From NCBI GenBank assembly GCA_023436885.1, contig JAEZHI010000040.1:372001-436000 (forward strand): a stretch of 64,000 nucleotides of DNA, written 5' to 3'. The translations under genes and the position numbers were made by a program. Under the pieces are notes generated by a model, which was not told the DNA's origin, ran no database searches, and saw nothing but the letters and a program-made list of their open reading frames with translations. This DNA comes from Pseudomonadota bacterium (lineage in GTDB: Bacteria > Pseudomonadota > Alphaproteobacteria > Rhizobiales > Pleomorphomonadaceae). Shown here piece by piece: positions 1 through 8,641 of this stretch. How positions within the stretch are numbered: the stretch's first letter is position 1; every line of letters starts with the position of its first letter.

Positions 1-358
1 CGAACAGGGTGCGATCCCCTTCGATGGCGTCGACCACGTCGAGCACAGAAATGTCCGCGGGAGCCTTCGCCAGTTCGTAACCGCCGGTGATGCCGCCGCT
101 CGAGCTCACAATGCCGGCCTTCTCAAGTTTCGGCATGATCTTGGCCAGCATCGCCGAGGGAATACCCTGCATCTCGGCAAGGTCGCGGCTGCTGGCGCGC
201 TTGGGCTGCTCCGGGTGCTCGCCAATAAGCCACAGCAGGGTGTGAAGCCCATATTCGATCGATGCCCCGAACAGGCTCACGCCTTTTCGACGCCCGGCCG
301 AACCGTCTTCCGGAGAACCACGATCACACTCATCGCCAGATTCAGCGTCTCCGTCCAT
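1..358 (-). CDS. Rrf2 family transcriptional regulator, C-terminus outside window
   Basis: About 119 codons are visible; the C-terminus lies before base 1. The protein has an Rrf2-type winged helix: SIEYGLHTLLWL near residues 32-43, a recognition helix around SRDLAEMQGIPSAMLAKIMPKLEKAGI, then the wing GITGGYELAK. The Rrf2 family senses iron, Fe-S clusters, nitric oxide or thiols, but the cysteine-bearing region is not visible, so the signal is unknown. The ATG at 358 is preferred over the GTG at 280 because an AAGGGTGG ribosome site precedes it. That choice adds a 26-residue acidic, probably disordered, N-terminal extension before the usual MSLF-like start. A palindrome and direct repeats upstream suggest autoregulation. 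Confidence 0.8.
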   Translation of the reverse strand, partial: MDGDAESGDECDRGSPEDGSAGRRKGVSLFGASIEYGLHTLLWLIGEHPEQPKRASSRDLAEMQGIPSAMLAKIMPKLEKAGIVSSSGGITGGYELAKAPADISVLDVVDAIEGDRTLF

Positions 359-373
359 AACGCCACCCTTTCA

Positions 374-415
374 AGTCCGCGTTAGATTTAACGCTACCTA
401 ACTGAGTCCGCGTTA
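374..415. promoter_or_regulatory. Candidate operator: palindrome plus direct repeats upstream of the Rrf2 gene
   Basis: GCGTTA-gatt-TAACGC is a perfect inverted repeat at 379-394. The 11-mer AGTCCGCGTTA occurs at 374-384 and again at 405-415, 31 bases apart, close to three helical turns. The site starts 16 bases upstream of the Rrf2 start codon. Binding by the Rrf2 protein is inferred. Confidence 0.5.
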
Positions 416-706
416 AGGAGTCAACAGCGAAACTTGCCTTTAGTCGGGGATCGAACGGCTTCCCGGTCCGGGGAGCCGCCTTAACGGCGGGCCACCGTCC
501 CACGCGGTCGCCGGCGTCGGTGCCAATGGTGGCGACAAGGCGGTTGACGCCTGAGGCATTCGAGCTGAACGATCGGCTGATCGCCCCGCTCTCCCTACCG
601 GCGTGGGATACAACGAGCGCGATGCGGATGACCTTGTCTGGCGCTTGCTTGCACAGGCCGCCCACGGCGGTGATGGTTGATCGACGGGTTTATCAAGAAG
701 GACGCC
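416..706. other. Non-coding stretch with one hairpin
   Basis: No reading frame here looks like a real protein. The only clear structure is a hairpin at 456-478 with a 9-bp stem, CGGCTTCCC paired with GGGGAGCCG around GGTCC. It has no U-tract, so it is not called a terminator. Confidence 0.4.
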
Positions 707-1699
707 ATGCCGGTTGGTTTCAAAAAGGGTGCCTGCGTTGATCCCCATCGCCTGAATTGGGATGGCGATGCTCCGCGCCCTTTGGCCTGGACGGCTTGGT
801 ATCCCGCCGACGAGAGCGCGATCACAGACATCCCCTCCGAGAACTCATGGTTCCGGAAAGAGCCTGTCGCCTTCAACGCGCCTCTGGCTCGTTCAATCCA
901 CACGCCGCCGCTGGTTCTGCTTTCGCACGGAACAGGAGCGACAGCGGATGCGCTGGCGTGGCTGGGATACCGGCTGGCGCAGCGGGGCTTCGTCGCGTTG
1001 GCGGTTAACCACCACGGGCATACAGGCTCCGAACCCTATCGTGCGGAAGGTTTCCTTTGCCTATGGGAGCGGGCGAGCGACTTGTCGGCTCTCCTCGATG
1101 AGACGAGCTGGAAAGGTTCGTTAGGGATCGAGACGGTCGAACAGGTCTGCGCTGCCGGCTTTTCGGCGGGCGCATACACGGCGCTCTTGCTGGCTGGAGC
1201 CCGTGTTGCGTTTTCACAGTTCGAGCCGGAAAATCCGGAAAAGAGTCCCATCCGGGGACCGCGAGAATTTCCAACCCTCGCCGATGAACTGCCCGGACTC
1301 CAGGAAAACCCGATCTTCCTGACGTCTTGGAACCGACGGCGAGAAGATTTTTCCGACCCCAGAATTCGTGCCGTCTTGGCGATTGCTCCAGGCCGCTCGG
1401 TCCTGGGATTTTCCAAGGACAGCCTTCAGTCCATCGACAGGCCGGTACGCCTGATAGGAGGCGACAGAGACATTGTCGCCCCGCCGGAACGATGCTGTGC
1501 GTGGTTGTCGCAAAACATCCCACGCTGCAGTTTTGAAATTCTGGGCGGCGGTGTCGGCCACTACACGTTCCTGCCAGAAGGGTCAGCCCTCGGACAACAG
1601 GCCGCGCCCGAACTGTTTAGAGACCGGGAGGGGCTGAACAGGGCCTCCATTCACGATGAAGTCGCCGGGAAGGCCGCAGCGTTTTTTGCCAGCGCTTAG
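707..1699 (+). CDS. Alpha/beta hydrolase, predicted dienelactone hydrolase type
   Basis: 330-aa soluble hydrolase. The oxyanion region is LLSHGTG, the nucleophile elbow is GFSAG (G-x-S-x-G), an acid lies in GGDRDIVAP, and the last catalytic residue is probably the histidine of GVGHYTF. This layout matches COG4188-type dienelactone hydrolases and PAF-acetylhydrolase-like esterases. The start at ATG 707 is chosen because AAGAAGGA stands four bases upstream; a TTG at 677 is also open but less well served. No signal peptide is evident, so the enzyme is probably cytoplasmic. The substrate is unknown. It stands alone between a hairpin-containing gap and a convergent oxidoreductase gene. Confidence 0.85.
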   Translation: MPVGFKKGACVDPHRLNWDGDAPRPLAWTAWYPADESAITDIPSENSWFRKEPVAFNAPLARSIHTPPLVLLSHGTGATADALAWLGYRLAQRGFVALAVNHHGHTGSEPYRAEGFLCLWERASDLSALLDETSWKGSLGIETVEQVCAAGFSAGAYTALLLAGARVAFSQFEPENPEKSPIRGPREFPTLADELPGLQENPIFLTSWNRRREDFSDPRIRAVLAIAPGRSVLGFSKDSLQSIDRPVRLIGGDRDIVAPPERCCAWLSQNIPRCSFEILGGGVGHYTFLPEGSALGQQAAPELFRDREGLNRASIHDEVAGKAAAFFASA

Positions 1700-1740
1700 C
1701 CTCCCGCCGTTCGCCCGCTTGTTTGATCGACGTCGGCCAT

Positions 1741-2409
1741 TCACCACGTAATCAGCGGCGCCTGCCACAGCCACTTATCGCTCCCCACCTGGTCGAGGAC
1801 AAACCGCGCCACATCCTCGCGGGCGATGCTGCCGCCGTGGAAATGACTGAGATCGGTGAGTGCGCGGACATCGCCACGACCGGGCTTGTTGCTGAGGATC
1901 GCCGGGCGGACCAGCACCCAGTCGAGGCCGCTGTCGCGGATGATCGCCTCCTGCCGGTTCTTGTCGGCGTAGACCTTCCTGAGCAGCAGCGGGAAGATCA
2001 CGCGGTCGAACAGGAAACCGCCGTGCCCGACGCTATTGCCGGCGCCGATACCGGTGATGGCGACGAGGCGTTTGGCTCCCTCGGCTTTCATGGCGGCGAT
2101 CAGCGCCTTGGTGGCGGTGGAAAACAGCGTCACCTCGCGAAACGGGCTCACCGACGAGCCGATGGCGCTGACCACGGCGTCACGCCCTTTCACCGCCCGC
2201 CGCAGCGCCTGTTCGTCGCGGGCGTCGCCGACGATCACCGTCACGTTGCCCAGATCCTTGGCCTTTTCGGCCGAACGAACCAGCACGGCGACGTCATGAC
2301 CGCGCGCCAGTGCCTGGGCGACGATCAGCCGGCCGGTGCCGCCGGTGGCGCCGAGAACGAGGATCCTGGGTTGGGTGGTCTGGTTGGTGGTGTGTTGAAA
2401 ATCGGACAT
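1741..2409 (-). CDS. NAD(P)H-binding oxidoreductase, atypical SDR (NmrA/BVR-B-like)
   Basis: 222-aa single-domain Rossmann protein. The glycine-rich motif ILVLGATGGTGR lies near residues 16-27 after a short polar N-terminus. Later landmarks are ARGHDVAVLVR (cofactor selection after beta 2), VVSAIG and LVAITGIG. The canonical YxxxK pair is not in the classical place, which is usual for the NAD(P)-binding Pfam13460 group. It is the last gene of a minus-strand set (2970, 2453, 1741) that faces a LysR regulator. Members of this family often act as quinone or flavin reductases or redox sensors; the role here is unknown. Confidence 0.85.
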   Translation of the reverse strand: MSDFQHTTNQTTQPRILVLGATGGTGRLIVAQALARGHDVAVLVRSAEKAKDLGNVTVIVGDARDEQALRRAVKGRDAVVSAIGSSVSPFREVTLFSTATKALIAAMKAEGAKRLVAITGIGAGNSVGHGGFLFDRVIFPLLLRKVYADKNRQEAIIRDSGLDWVLVRPAILSNKPGRGDVRALTDLSHFHGGSIAREDVARFVLDQVGSDKWLWQAPLITW

Positions 2410-2452
2410 GGTGGGTACCTCGATAGATGGGTTTCGTTGATCATGATGTGGA

Positions 2453-2926
2453 TTATAGGCGCCCTTCGGCGATGAGTTCGCGGGTTCGCTTCAGCGTGGA
2501 AAGAAGGGCGGCCTTGTAGCCCTTGTCGCTATCGAACAGCGCCTGCTCGGCCTGTTCTTCCGGGCCATTGGGCGCCTTGCCGCGCAGGCCGATGTAGCAA
2601 TAGAAGCGAAGCTGCAGTTCGCCGTCGGCGTCTTCGAAAAGCTCATTGACGATGGCGCCTTCGCGCGGCCCGGTCGCCTGGAAGAAGGTGACCTTGCTGT
2701 CCGGTTCCAGCGTGATGATCTCGCGGAGATCGGCGCCGGCGATGGTGGCTTCCCGCACGAAATGCGTTTCGCTTTCCTCGACGACGTCGCAGCGGGTGCA
2801 GAGGCCCGGCGGCAGGAATTCGCGGGCGTCACGGGCCTTCAGCGCCAGGCCGGCCCAGACCTGAGCGCGGGTCAGCTTGATTTCGCCCTCTGGATTCACG
2901 GCAACGGTGGCGGTCGAATAGATCAT
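2453..2926 (-). CDS. DUF1857 / AtaL-like SRPBCC protein
   Basis: 157-aa protein resembling the AtaL-like DUF1857 family, a START/SRPBCC fold with a hydrophobic cavity. It has ATVAVNPEGEIKLTRAQVWAGL at the N-terminus and a long C-terminal helix ending in LKRTRELIAEG. The start ATG 2926 follows AAAGGA at good distance; an upstream in-frame extension to 2992 would begin inside the preceding intergenic region. The gene lies between two NAD(P)-binding proteins on the same strand, 43 bases downstream of the NmrA gene, and is probably co-transcribed with them. Its ligand is unknown. In the set it may bind a small hydrophobic substrate handled by the neighbouring reductases. Confidence 0.8.
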   Translation of the reverse strand: MIYSTATVAVNPEGEIKLTRAQVWAGLALKARDAREFLPPGLCTRCDVVEESETHFVREATIAGADLREIITLEPDSKVTFFQATGPREGAIVNELFEDADGELQLRFYCYIGLRGKAPNGPEEQAEQALFDSDKGYKAALLSTLKRTRELIAEGRL

Positions 2927-2969
2927 GGCTTTGGTCCTTTCGAGTGTGAGGTTTGGCGAGGATCGCCCC

Positions 2970-3833
2970 TCACGGGGCGATGCTCTTGGCAAAGTCGCGA
3001 TAGGTGCGCAGCGGCCGGCCGAGCAGCTTGACGAGGCGGTCGACGTCGCCAGCTTCCGGAACCATGCCGTCGCTGACGTAACGCTCGGCCATCAGGCGCA
3101 TCTCGTAGGCCATCCACTTGGGCATCAGCGCCTGCAGATTCTGCTCGAAGCCGCTGGGGTCGTCACCGCCGTAAGCGATGGGACGGCCCAGAACGTCCGA
3201 CCAGATGCCGGCGAGATCGCTGCCGGTCAGCGTATCGGGGCCGACCAGATTGATCGTCTCGTTCGGCAGCTTCTCGGCGGCCCTATCGCGGCGAACCAGC
3301 TCGATGGCAGCCGCCTCGGCGATGTCGCGGGCGTCGATCATGGCAACGCCCTTGCCGCCGATCGGCATCGGATAGACGCCGTAGTTGACGATGACGTCCC
3401 TGATCATCAGCTCGTTGTCGATGAAATAGGCCGGGCGCAGGATGGTGGCGCTGAAGCCCATTTGCTCGATCATCCGCTCGGCACCCGACTTCACCGCGAA
3501 GTGCGGCACGTTGACGAACTGGTCGGCGTGGATCACCGAGAGATAGACGACGCGCTCGACGCCGGCTTCCCGGGCGATATTGAGGGCGATCAGCGCCTGG
3601 GTGAATTCATCGCCCGCCACCGCGTTGAGCAGGAACAGCGTGCGAACGCCGGCAAAGGCCTTGCGCAACGCGTCGATGTCGAGCAGTTCGCCCTGGGCGA
3701 CGTCGACACTGGCCGGGAAGTTGGCCTTGGCGGGATCGCGAACCAGGACGCGCACATCGGCGCCGCGATTGAGAAGTTGCTCGACGACGTGACGGCCGAC
3801 GCGGCCGGTAGCGCCTGTAACAAGAATGGTCAT
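2970..3833 (-). CDS. NmrA family NAD(P)-binding protein
   Basis: 287-aa NmrA-type atypical SDR. The N-terminal motif ILVTGATGRVGRHVV is a textbook GxxGxxG dinucleotide site, followed by NRGADVRVLVRDP. The C-terminal half has the NmrA-like IRDVIVNYGVYPMPIGG and a substrate lobe. Start ATG 3833 has GGAGTGACC upstream; a longer reading to 3887 overlaps the divergent regulator promoter and is disfavoured. It is the first gene of the minus-strand cluster and starts 104 bases from a divergent LysR gene, which probably controls it. Family members are redox sensors (fungal NmrA, HSCARG) or quinone reductases (QOR2); which applies is unclear. Confidence 0.85.
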   Translation of the reverse strand: MTILVTGATGRVGRHVVEQLLNRGADVRVLVRDPAKANFPASVDVAQGELLDIDALRKAFAGVRTLFLLNAVAGDEFTQALIALNIAREAGVERVVYLSVIHADQFVNVPHFAVKSGAERMIEQMGFSATILRPAYFIDNELMIRDVIVNYGVYPMPIGGKGVAMIDARDIAEAAAIELVRRDRAAEKLPNETINLVGPDTLTGSDLAGIWSDVLGRPIAYGGDDPSGFEQNLQALMPKWMAYEMRLMAERYVSDGMVPEAGDVDRLVKLLGRPLRTYRDFAKSIAP

Positions 3834-3851
3834 TGGGGTCACTCCATGTTG

Positions 3852-3865
3852 GTGTCGAAAGACAC
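3852..3865. promoter_or_regulatory. Candidate LysR operator in divergent promoter
   Basis: GTGTC-GAAA-GACAC is a perfect 5-bp inverted repeat in the 104-bp gap between the NmrA gene and the divergent LysR gene. Its place and size fit a LysR recognition half-site pair. Function is inferred from position. Confidence 0.4.
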
Positions 3866-3937
3866 TCATGAACTTAGTGATCCACATTCGATCCGATAGA
3901 CGCTATATCTGGACAGACCGTCTCACAGGTGGAACGG

Positions 3938-4828
3938 ATGGATCTGCTCGCCCTTGCCGACTTTGCCCTCGTCGCCCGTCACGGCGGCTTCGGCCGTGCC
4001 GCCCGTGCCGCCGGCCGCCCCAAGGCGACGCTGTCTCGTCGCGTCGCCGACCTCGAGGCCGATCTCAGCCTGCGTCTCTTCGAGCGTGGCGCTCGTACCC
4101 TGAAGCTCACCGAGGAAGGCCGTGCCCTCTACGAACGGGCCGGACAGCTCCTCATCGAGCTGGAGGAAACGGCGACGGCCATCGCCTCGGGTGGCGAACG
4201 GCCGCGCGGCCGCCTCAGGGTCAGCGCGCCGCTCTTGTTCTCCCAGACCGCCATGGGCAGGATCGCCGCCGGTTTCGCGCTCAAATATCCCGAGGTGCGG
4301 TTGGAGGTGTCCACCGAGGACCGCCCCGTCGACATGATCGAGGAGGGCTTCGACCTGGTGATCCGCGTCAACCCCGAGCCGGACGAAAGCCTCGTCGGCC
4401 GCATCTTCCTCCACGACCGGCTGGTGGTGGTGGCGAGCCCCGCCCTCCCCCGCCCGACCGGCGAGGACAAGGTGCCCGCCGTGGTGCGCTCGGCCGGCGA
4501 CCGTCGCGCCTGGGACGTGAGAACGCCAACCGGCCGCGCCACCATCGCCATCGAGCCCGTGCTCGGCCTCTCCTCGCTCCTGATGGTGCGCGACGCGGTG
4601 CGGGCCGGCGTCGGCGCGGGGCGTCTGCCGATATCGCTCGTCGCCCACGATCTCGCCGACGGAACGCTGGTGCATTGGGGCGACGCCGACACGCCTGACA
4701 TCGCCCTCTGGGCGCTCTACCCGTCGCGGCGGCTCCTGAGCGCCCGCGTCTCGGCCTTCCTCGACTATCTGAAACAGGCCTTCCCCAACGGCACGTCCGA
4801 GGAGCTCGCCGCCTATATCGGGAGATGA
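3938..4828 (+). CDS. LysR family transcriptional regulator
   Basis: 296-aa LTTR. The N-terminal helix-turn-helix has the pattern LADFALVARHGGFGRAAR, then a recognition helix KATLSRRVADLEADLSLRLFERG. The remaining two thirds is the substrate-binding-like effector domain (RLRVSAPLLFSQTAMG, then DLVIRV, LHDRLVVVASP). ATG 3938 is chosen because AGGTGGA lies just upstream; a GTG nine bases earlier is also in frame. The A-R-x-G-R-P-K-A-T-L helix resembles the AaeR/DsdC-like group that controls neighbouring oxidoreductases. Divergent placement makes it the likely regulator of the NmrA-DUF1857-SDR cluster. Inducer unknown. Confidence 0.9.
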   Translation: MDLLALADFALVARHGGFGRAARAAGRPKATLSRRVADLEADLSLRLFERGARTLKLTEEGRALYERAGQLLIELEETATAIASGGERPRGRLRVSAPLLFSQTAMGRIAAGFALKYPEVRLEVSTEDRPVDMIEEGFDLVIRVNPEPDESLVGRIFLHDRLVVVASPALPRPTGEDKVPAVVRSAGDRRAWDVRTPTGRATIAIEPVLGLSSLLMVRDAVRAGVGAGRLPISLVAHDLADGTLVHWGDADTPDIALWALYPSRRLLSARVSAFLDYLKQAFPNGTSEELAAYIGR

Positions 4829-4840
4829 CGGCTAGGGGCG

Positions 4841-5515
4841 TCATTCATCTCCCGTCTTCAGCGATATTCCGAAGCCGATCAGCGCGAGGCCGCGCAGCGT
4901 CAGGTCGGCTCTGAGCACCATGTCGGCCGCCATGGGAAGATCGAGCCTGATATCGTCGGTCAGAAACAGGGCCGCCAGGAACCAGGCGAGCAAGAACAAA
5001 CCGACGAAGCCACTCACCCCTATCCAGATGAGGGCGTTGGCATGCCGAAACGTGAGGCCGATCCCGATGCGACAGATCGCGGACAAGGTCAAACACAAGA
5101 TGAAGACTGCACAGGACAGCCCGCCGGCAAGGCCCGGATCCGTGAGCAACACCATTCCGATCAACACATCGAAGGCGCCCATGGAGAGCCAGTCCGGGTA
5201 GATGTCGGGGCTGGCAATCTTGAGGATCAGCAGGACTTGCAGAAAGCCCCCGAAAATCGAGGCCATGCCGGGGGAGTAACTACCGTTGAGCCCATAGGCG
5301 ACCATCGACACGACCGGAACGCCGGCCAGCCCGGCCAGCATTGAGCCCAGCGCGATCATCCGCCGCCAGCAACCGCGGCCGCGAAAGCGGAAGGCGGTTC
5401 GGTCCTGATCGCGGACGACCGCCTCGGTCAATGGCGTCGCAAGCCGAGACAGCAAGGCGCGGATCGGCAAACGCCGCCAAGGTGGGCCAGTGAAGGGAGT
5501 TGGGGCGACGGTCAT
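4841..5515 (-). CDS. Multi-pass membrane protein, HdeD/DUF308-like
   Basis: 224-aa inner-membrane protein with about six hydrophobic segments after a 50-residue basic cytoplasmic N-terminus. Paired helices such as IALGSMLAGLAGVPVVSMVAYG, FDVLIGMVLL and LIWIGVSGFVGLFLLAWFLAAL, together with the C-terminal LTLRGLALIGFGI, resemble the HdeD/DUF308 repeat family. It ends 13 bases from the convergent LysR gene. It lies 51 bases downstream of the RND pump gene on the same strand, so it may be the last gene of the tetR-adaptor-RND operon. Its function is not known; HdeD proteins are linked to acid stress in enterobacteria. Confidence 0.65.
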   Translation of the reverse strand: MTVAPTPFTGPPWRRLPIRALLSRLATPLTEAVVRDQDRTAFRFRGRGCWRRMIALGSMLAGLAGVPVVSMVAYGLNGSYSPGMASIFGGFLQVLLILKIASPDIYPDWLSMGAFDVLIGMVLLTDPGLAGGLSCAVFILCLTLSAICRIGIGLTFRHANALIWIGVSGFVGLFLLAWFLAALFLTDDIRLDLPMAADMVLRADLTLRGLALIGFGISLKTGDE

Positions 5516-5566
5516 GGAAGCCTCAGTGCAGGCGGCTCCCCGCCTATTCGCGGGGAGCCAGCTTTG

Positions 5567-8500
5567 TCAGGTGCCTTCGGGCTCGCCGACGGGTTTGGCG
5601 GGCGTCGGATGGATCCGGTGCCAGGCGACGTAGAGCGCCGGCAGGAACAGCAACGTCAGCACCGTCGCTCCCGCCAACCCGCCGATGATGGCGAAGGCCA
5701 TCGGTCCCCAGAAGATGGTCGGGGCGATGGGGATCATGCCCAGGATCGCCGCCGAGGCGGTGAGCAGGATCGGCCGGAAGCGAACGACTGCCGCCTCGAT
5801 GACCGCGTTCCACGGGTCCAGCCCGGCCCGCTTTTCCTGCTCGATCTGGTCGATCAGGATCACCGAGTTGCGGGCGATCATGCCGACGAGCGCAAGTACG
5901 CCCAGCATGGCCACGAAACCCAGCGATTTCTGCGCGATGACCAGCGCGAGGACGACGCCGATGACACCGAGCGGCGCCACGCTCAACACCATGAACACGC
6001 CATTGAAGGTGCGGATTTGCACCATGAGGATCGTGACCATGAGCAGCAGCATCACCGGCACAACAGCCATGACCGAGGCCTGCGACTTGTTGCTCTCCTC
6101 GACCGCACCGCCAACGGCAATGCTATACCCGTAAGGCAGGCTGGCGGAGATGTCGTGTATGGGGCCGCTGAGCGCCTGCACGATGGACGCCGGCATGGCG
6201 CCCGGCGCGGCATCGGCCTCGATGGTGAGCGTCGGGATCCGGTCGCGCCGCCACATCAGCGGGCTTTCGAGATCGTAATCGACCTTGGCGACCTGGCTGA
6301 GCGGCACGGACTTTCCACCAGCCAGCGGCAGCTGCAGGGTACGGATGCTCGACAGCGACATCCGCTCCTCGGCCTTCGCCCTGATGACGACATCGACAAG
6401 ATAGATGTCGTCACGCACCTGGGTGACAGTGCCGCCGGAGACGATGGCGTTGATCGCCTGCGACACCTGCAGCGAGCTGAGACCGAGCAGGCGGGCCTGA
6501 TCCTGATCCACATGGATCTGGATCGTCCGTGCCGGTTCCATCCAGTCGTAGTTGATCTTCTGAACGCGCCCGTCGCTGTTCATGGCCGTTGCGACGCGGT
6601 AGGCGATCTCGCGCACCTTGTCCTCGGACGGGCCGCTGACCCGGTACTGGATGGGCCAGCCAACCGGCGGGCCAAGCTCCAGCGGATAGACGCGACCGAT
6701 GACGTTGGGGAAGTCCTCCGTCAGCACATGATCGAGCTTGGCCTTGACGCGATCGCGCTCGGCGAGCCCCTTGGTGACCACCACGGCCTGAGCGAAGAAA
6801 TCGTTGGGCAGTTGCAGATCCATCGGCAGGTAGAAGCGCACGGCGCCACGCCCGACGTAAGTGCTCCAGTGATCGACGTCGGCATCCCCGGTGAGGATCC
6901 TGTCGATCTTGGCGGAAATGTCCCGCGATGCCTCTATGGAGGCGTTCTGCGGCAGCTTCAGGTCGACGAGCAGCTCGGGCCGGTCCGATGACGGGAAGAA
7001 CTGCTGCGGCACGAAGCGTATGCCGTAGATGGCTGCCCCAAGCATCATGAGCGTGACGAGGATCGTCGCCCAGCGCCAGCGCATGACGCCGGAGAGAACG
7101 GCGCGGAACGACCTGAGGATTGGCCCGTTGCCGATCTCATGATGATCGCCCTTGGGCTTCTTCAGGATCCACACGCCGAGCAGCGGCGAGAACAGGGCCG
7201 CCACGAACCAGGACGCGATCAGCGCGATGCCGACGACGGCGAAGATCGAGAAGGTGTATTCGCCGGCCATCGACTTGGCAAAGCCGATCGGCACGAAGCC
7301 GGCAATGGTCACCAGCGTGCCGGCAAGGCGCGGATAGGCAGTGGACCGGTAGGCGAAGGATGCCGCCTCCTCCTTGCTTTCGCCCCGCTCTAGCCGGGTG
7401 ATCATGCTTTCGATGGTGATCATGGCGTCGTCGACCAGAAGGCCGAGGGCGATGATCAGCGCGCCGAGCGAAATGCGCTGCAGATCGATGCCGAAGATCT
7501 GCATGGCAATGAAGACGATGGCCAGCACCAGAGGTATCGACAGCGCCACGATGGAGCCGGCCCTGAAGCCCAGGCTCAAGACGCTGACGACCAGCACGAT
7601 GCCGATGGCCTCCCAGAGCGCTTCGGTAAACTCCCCCACGGCGTGCTCGACGGTAGCCGCCTGATCGGCAACCTCATGCGTCTCGATGCCGACCGGCAGA
7701 TCGGCCGTGATACCCTTCATGGCCTGACGGATGTTCTTGCCGAGCACCAGCACGTCGCCGCCATCGCGCATCGAAACGGCGAGGCCGATCGCCTCCTTGC
7801 CATTGACGCGGAAGATGGGCTGCGGCGGATCGGACGGTCCGCGCGAAATCTTGGCGATATCGCCGAGGCGGATCAGCTTGCCGTTGGCGGCGAAATTGAC
7901 CGCCAGAATGTCCTTTTCCGACTTGAAGCCGCCGGAGGTGCGCACGAGGATCTTCTCGTCGTTGGTTTCCACCACGCCGGCCGGAGAGATGGCATTCTGG
8001 GTCACCAGGGCAGCGATCAGCGAGTTCTTGTCGAGGCCAAGTCCGGCGATCTGGTCGGTGGAGAATTCGATGTAGATCTTCTCGTCCTGCACCCCGAGCA
8101 TTTCGATCTTCGACACGTCGGGGATCTGCAACAGACGCGAGCGGATGTCTTCGACATGGTCGCGCAGCTCGCGGCTTGAGAAGCCGTCGGAAGTGAAGCC
8201 GTAGACGATGCCATAAGTGTCGCCGAACTCGTCGTTGAACCACGGACCGAGGGTACCCTGCGGCAACGTGTCCTTGATGTCGCCCACCTTCTTGCGGACC
8301 TGATACCAGATGTCCGGCACCTCGGCCTTGGGCGCCGATCCCTCCAGCGTCACGAAGATCGTGGTGACACCGGCCTGGGTATAGCTCTTGACGTAGTCGA
8401 GATGCGGCGTTTCCTGAAGCTTGCGTTCGATGCGCTCGGTCACCTGCTTCAGGGTTTCATCGATGGTCGCTCCCGGCCACCGGGCCTGAACGACCATGGT

Positions 8501-8641
8501 CTTGATGGTGAAAGACGGATCTTCGCCGCGTCCGAGGTTGGTGTAGCAGAGGGCACCGGCAAACGAGATCACCAGCATCAGGTAGAGGATCAGCGACCGG
8601 TTGCTGATGGCCCAGGTGGAAAGATTGAAGCTCTTGTTCAT
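5567..8641 (-). CDS. RND efflux transporter permease, HAE1-like
   Basis: 1024-aa inner-membrane proton antiporter of the AcrB superfamily, the usual length for the family. The N-terminus is NLSTWAISNRSLILYLMLV (TM1) followed by NLGRGEDPSFTIK. The TM4 region carries the proton-relay acidic pair in ALGLLVDDAMITIESM. Two large periplasmic loops lie between TM1-2 and TM7-8, and the C-terminus ends after TM12 in a short basic tail. The start ATG 8641 overlaps the stop of the adaptor gene (ATGA), showing translational coupling. The sequence type (GRGEDP, short loops) resembles the group of RND pumps working with a single lipoprotein adaptor. No outer-membrane TolC partner is encoded nearby. Substrates are unknown. 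Confidence 0.92.
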   Translation of the reverse strand: MNKSFNLSTWAISNRSLILYLMLVISFAGALCYTNLGRGEDPSFTIKTMVVQARWPGATIDETLKQVTERIERKLQETPHLDYVKSYTQAGVTTIFVTLEGSAPKAEVPDIWYQVRKKVGDIKDTLPQGTLGPWFNDEFGDTYGIVYGFTSDGFSSRELRDHVEDIRSRLLQIPDVSKIEMLGVQDEKIYIEFSTDQIAGLGLDKNSLIAALVTQNAISPAGVVETNDEKILVRTSGGFKSEKDILAVNFAANGKLIRLGDIAKISRGPSDPPQPIFRVNGKEAIGLAVSMRDGGDVLVLGKNIRQAMKGITADLPVGIETHEVADQAATVEHAVGEFTEALWEAIGIVLVVSVLSLGFRAGSIVALSIPLVLAIVFIAMQIFGIDLQRISLGALIIALGLLVDDAMITIESMITRLERGESKEEAASFAYRSTAYPRLAGTLVTIAGFVPIGFAKSMAGEYTFSIFAVVGIALIASWFVAALFSPLLGVWILKKPKGDHHEIGNGPILRSFRAVLSGVMRWRWATILVTLMMLGAAIYGIRFVPQQFFPSSDRPELLVDLKLPQNASIEASRDISAKIDRILTGDADVDHWSTYVGRGAVRFYLPMDLQLPNDFFAQAVVVTKGLAERDRVKAKLDHVLTEDFPNVIGRVYPLELGPPVGWPIQYRVSGPSEDKVREIAYRVATAMNSDGRVQKINYDWMEPARTIQIHVDQDQARLLGLSSLQVSQAINAIVSGGTVTQVRDDIYLVDVVIRAKAEERMSLSSIRTLQLPLAGGKSVPLSQVAKVDYDLESPLMWRRDRIPTLTIEADAAPGAMPASIVQALSGPIHDISASLPYGYSIAVGGAVEESNKSQASVMAVVPVMLLLMVTILMVQIRTFNGVFMVLSVAPLGVIGVVLALVIAQKSLGFVAMLGVLALVGMIARNSVILIDQIEQEKRAGLDPWNAVIEAAVVRFRPILLTASAAILGMIPIAPTIFWGPMAFAIIGGLAGATVLTLLFLPALYVAWHRIHPTPAKPVGEPEGT

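Noticed and set aside
342..665. 107-codon minus-strand frame and overlapping frames before the hydrolase gene
   Set aside because: No ribosome site and no coding character; the end overlaps the Rrf2 operator and start codon.
5564..6991. 475-codon plus-strand frame
   Set aside because: Antisense to the RND permease gene; Arg/Asp/His-rich and without any motif.
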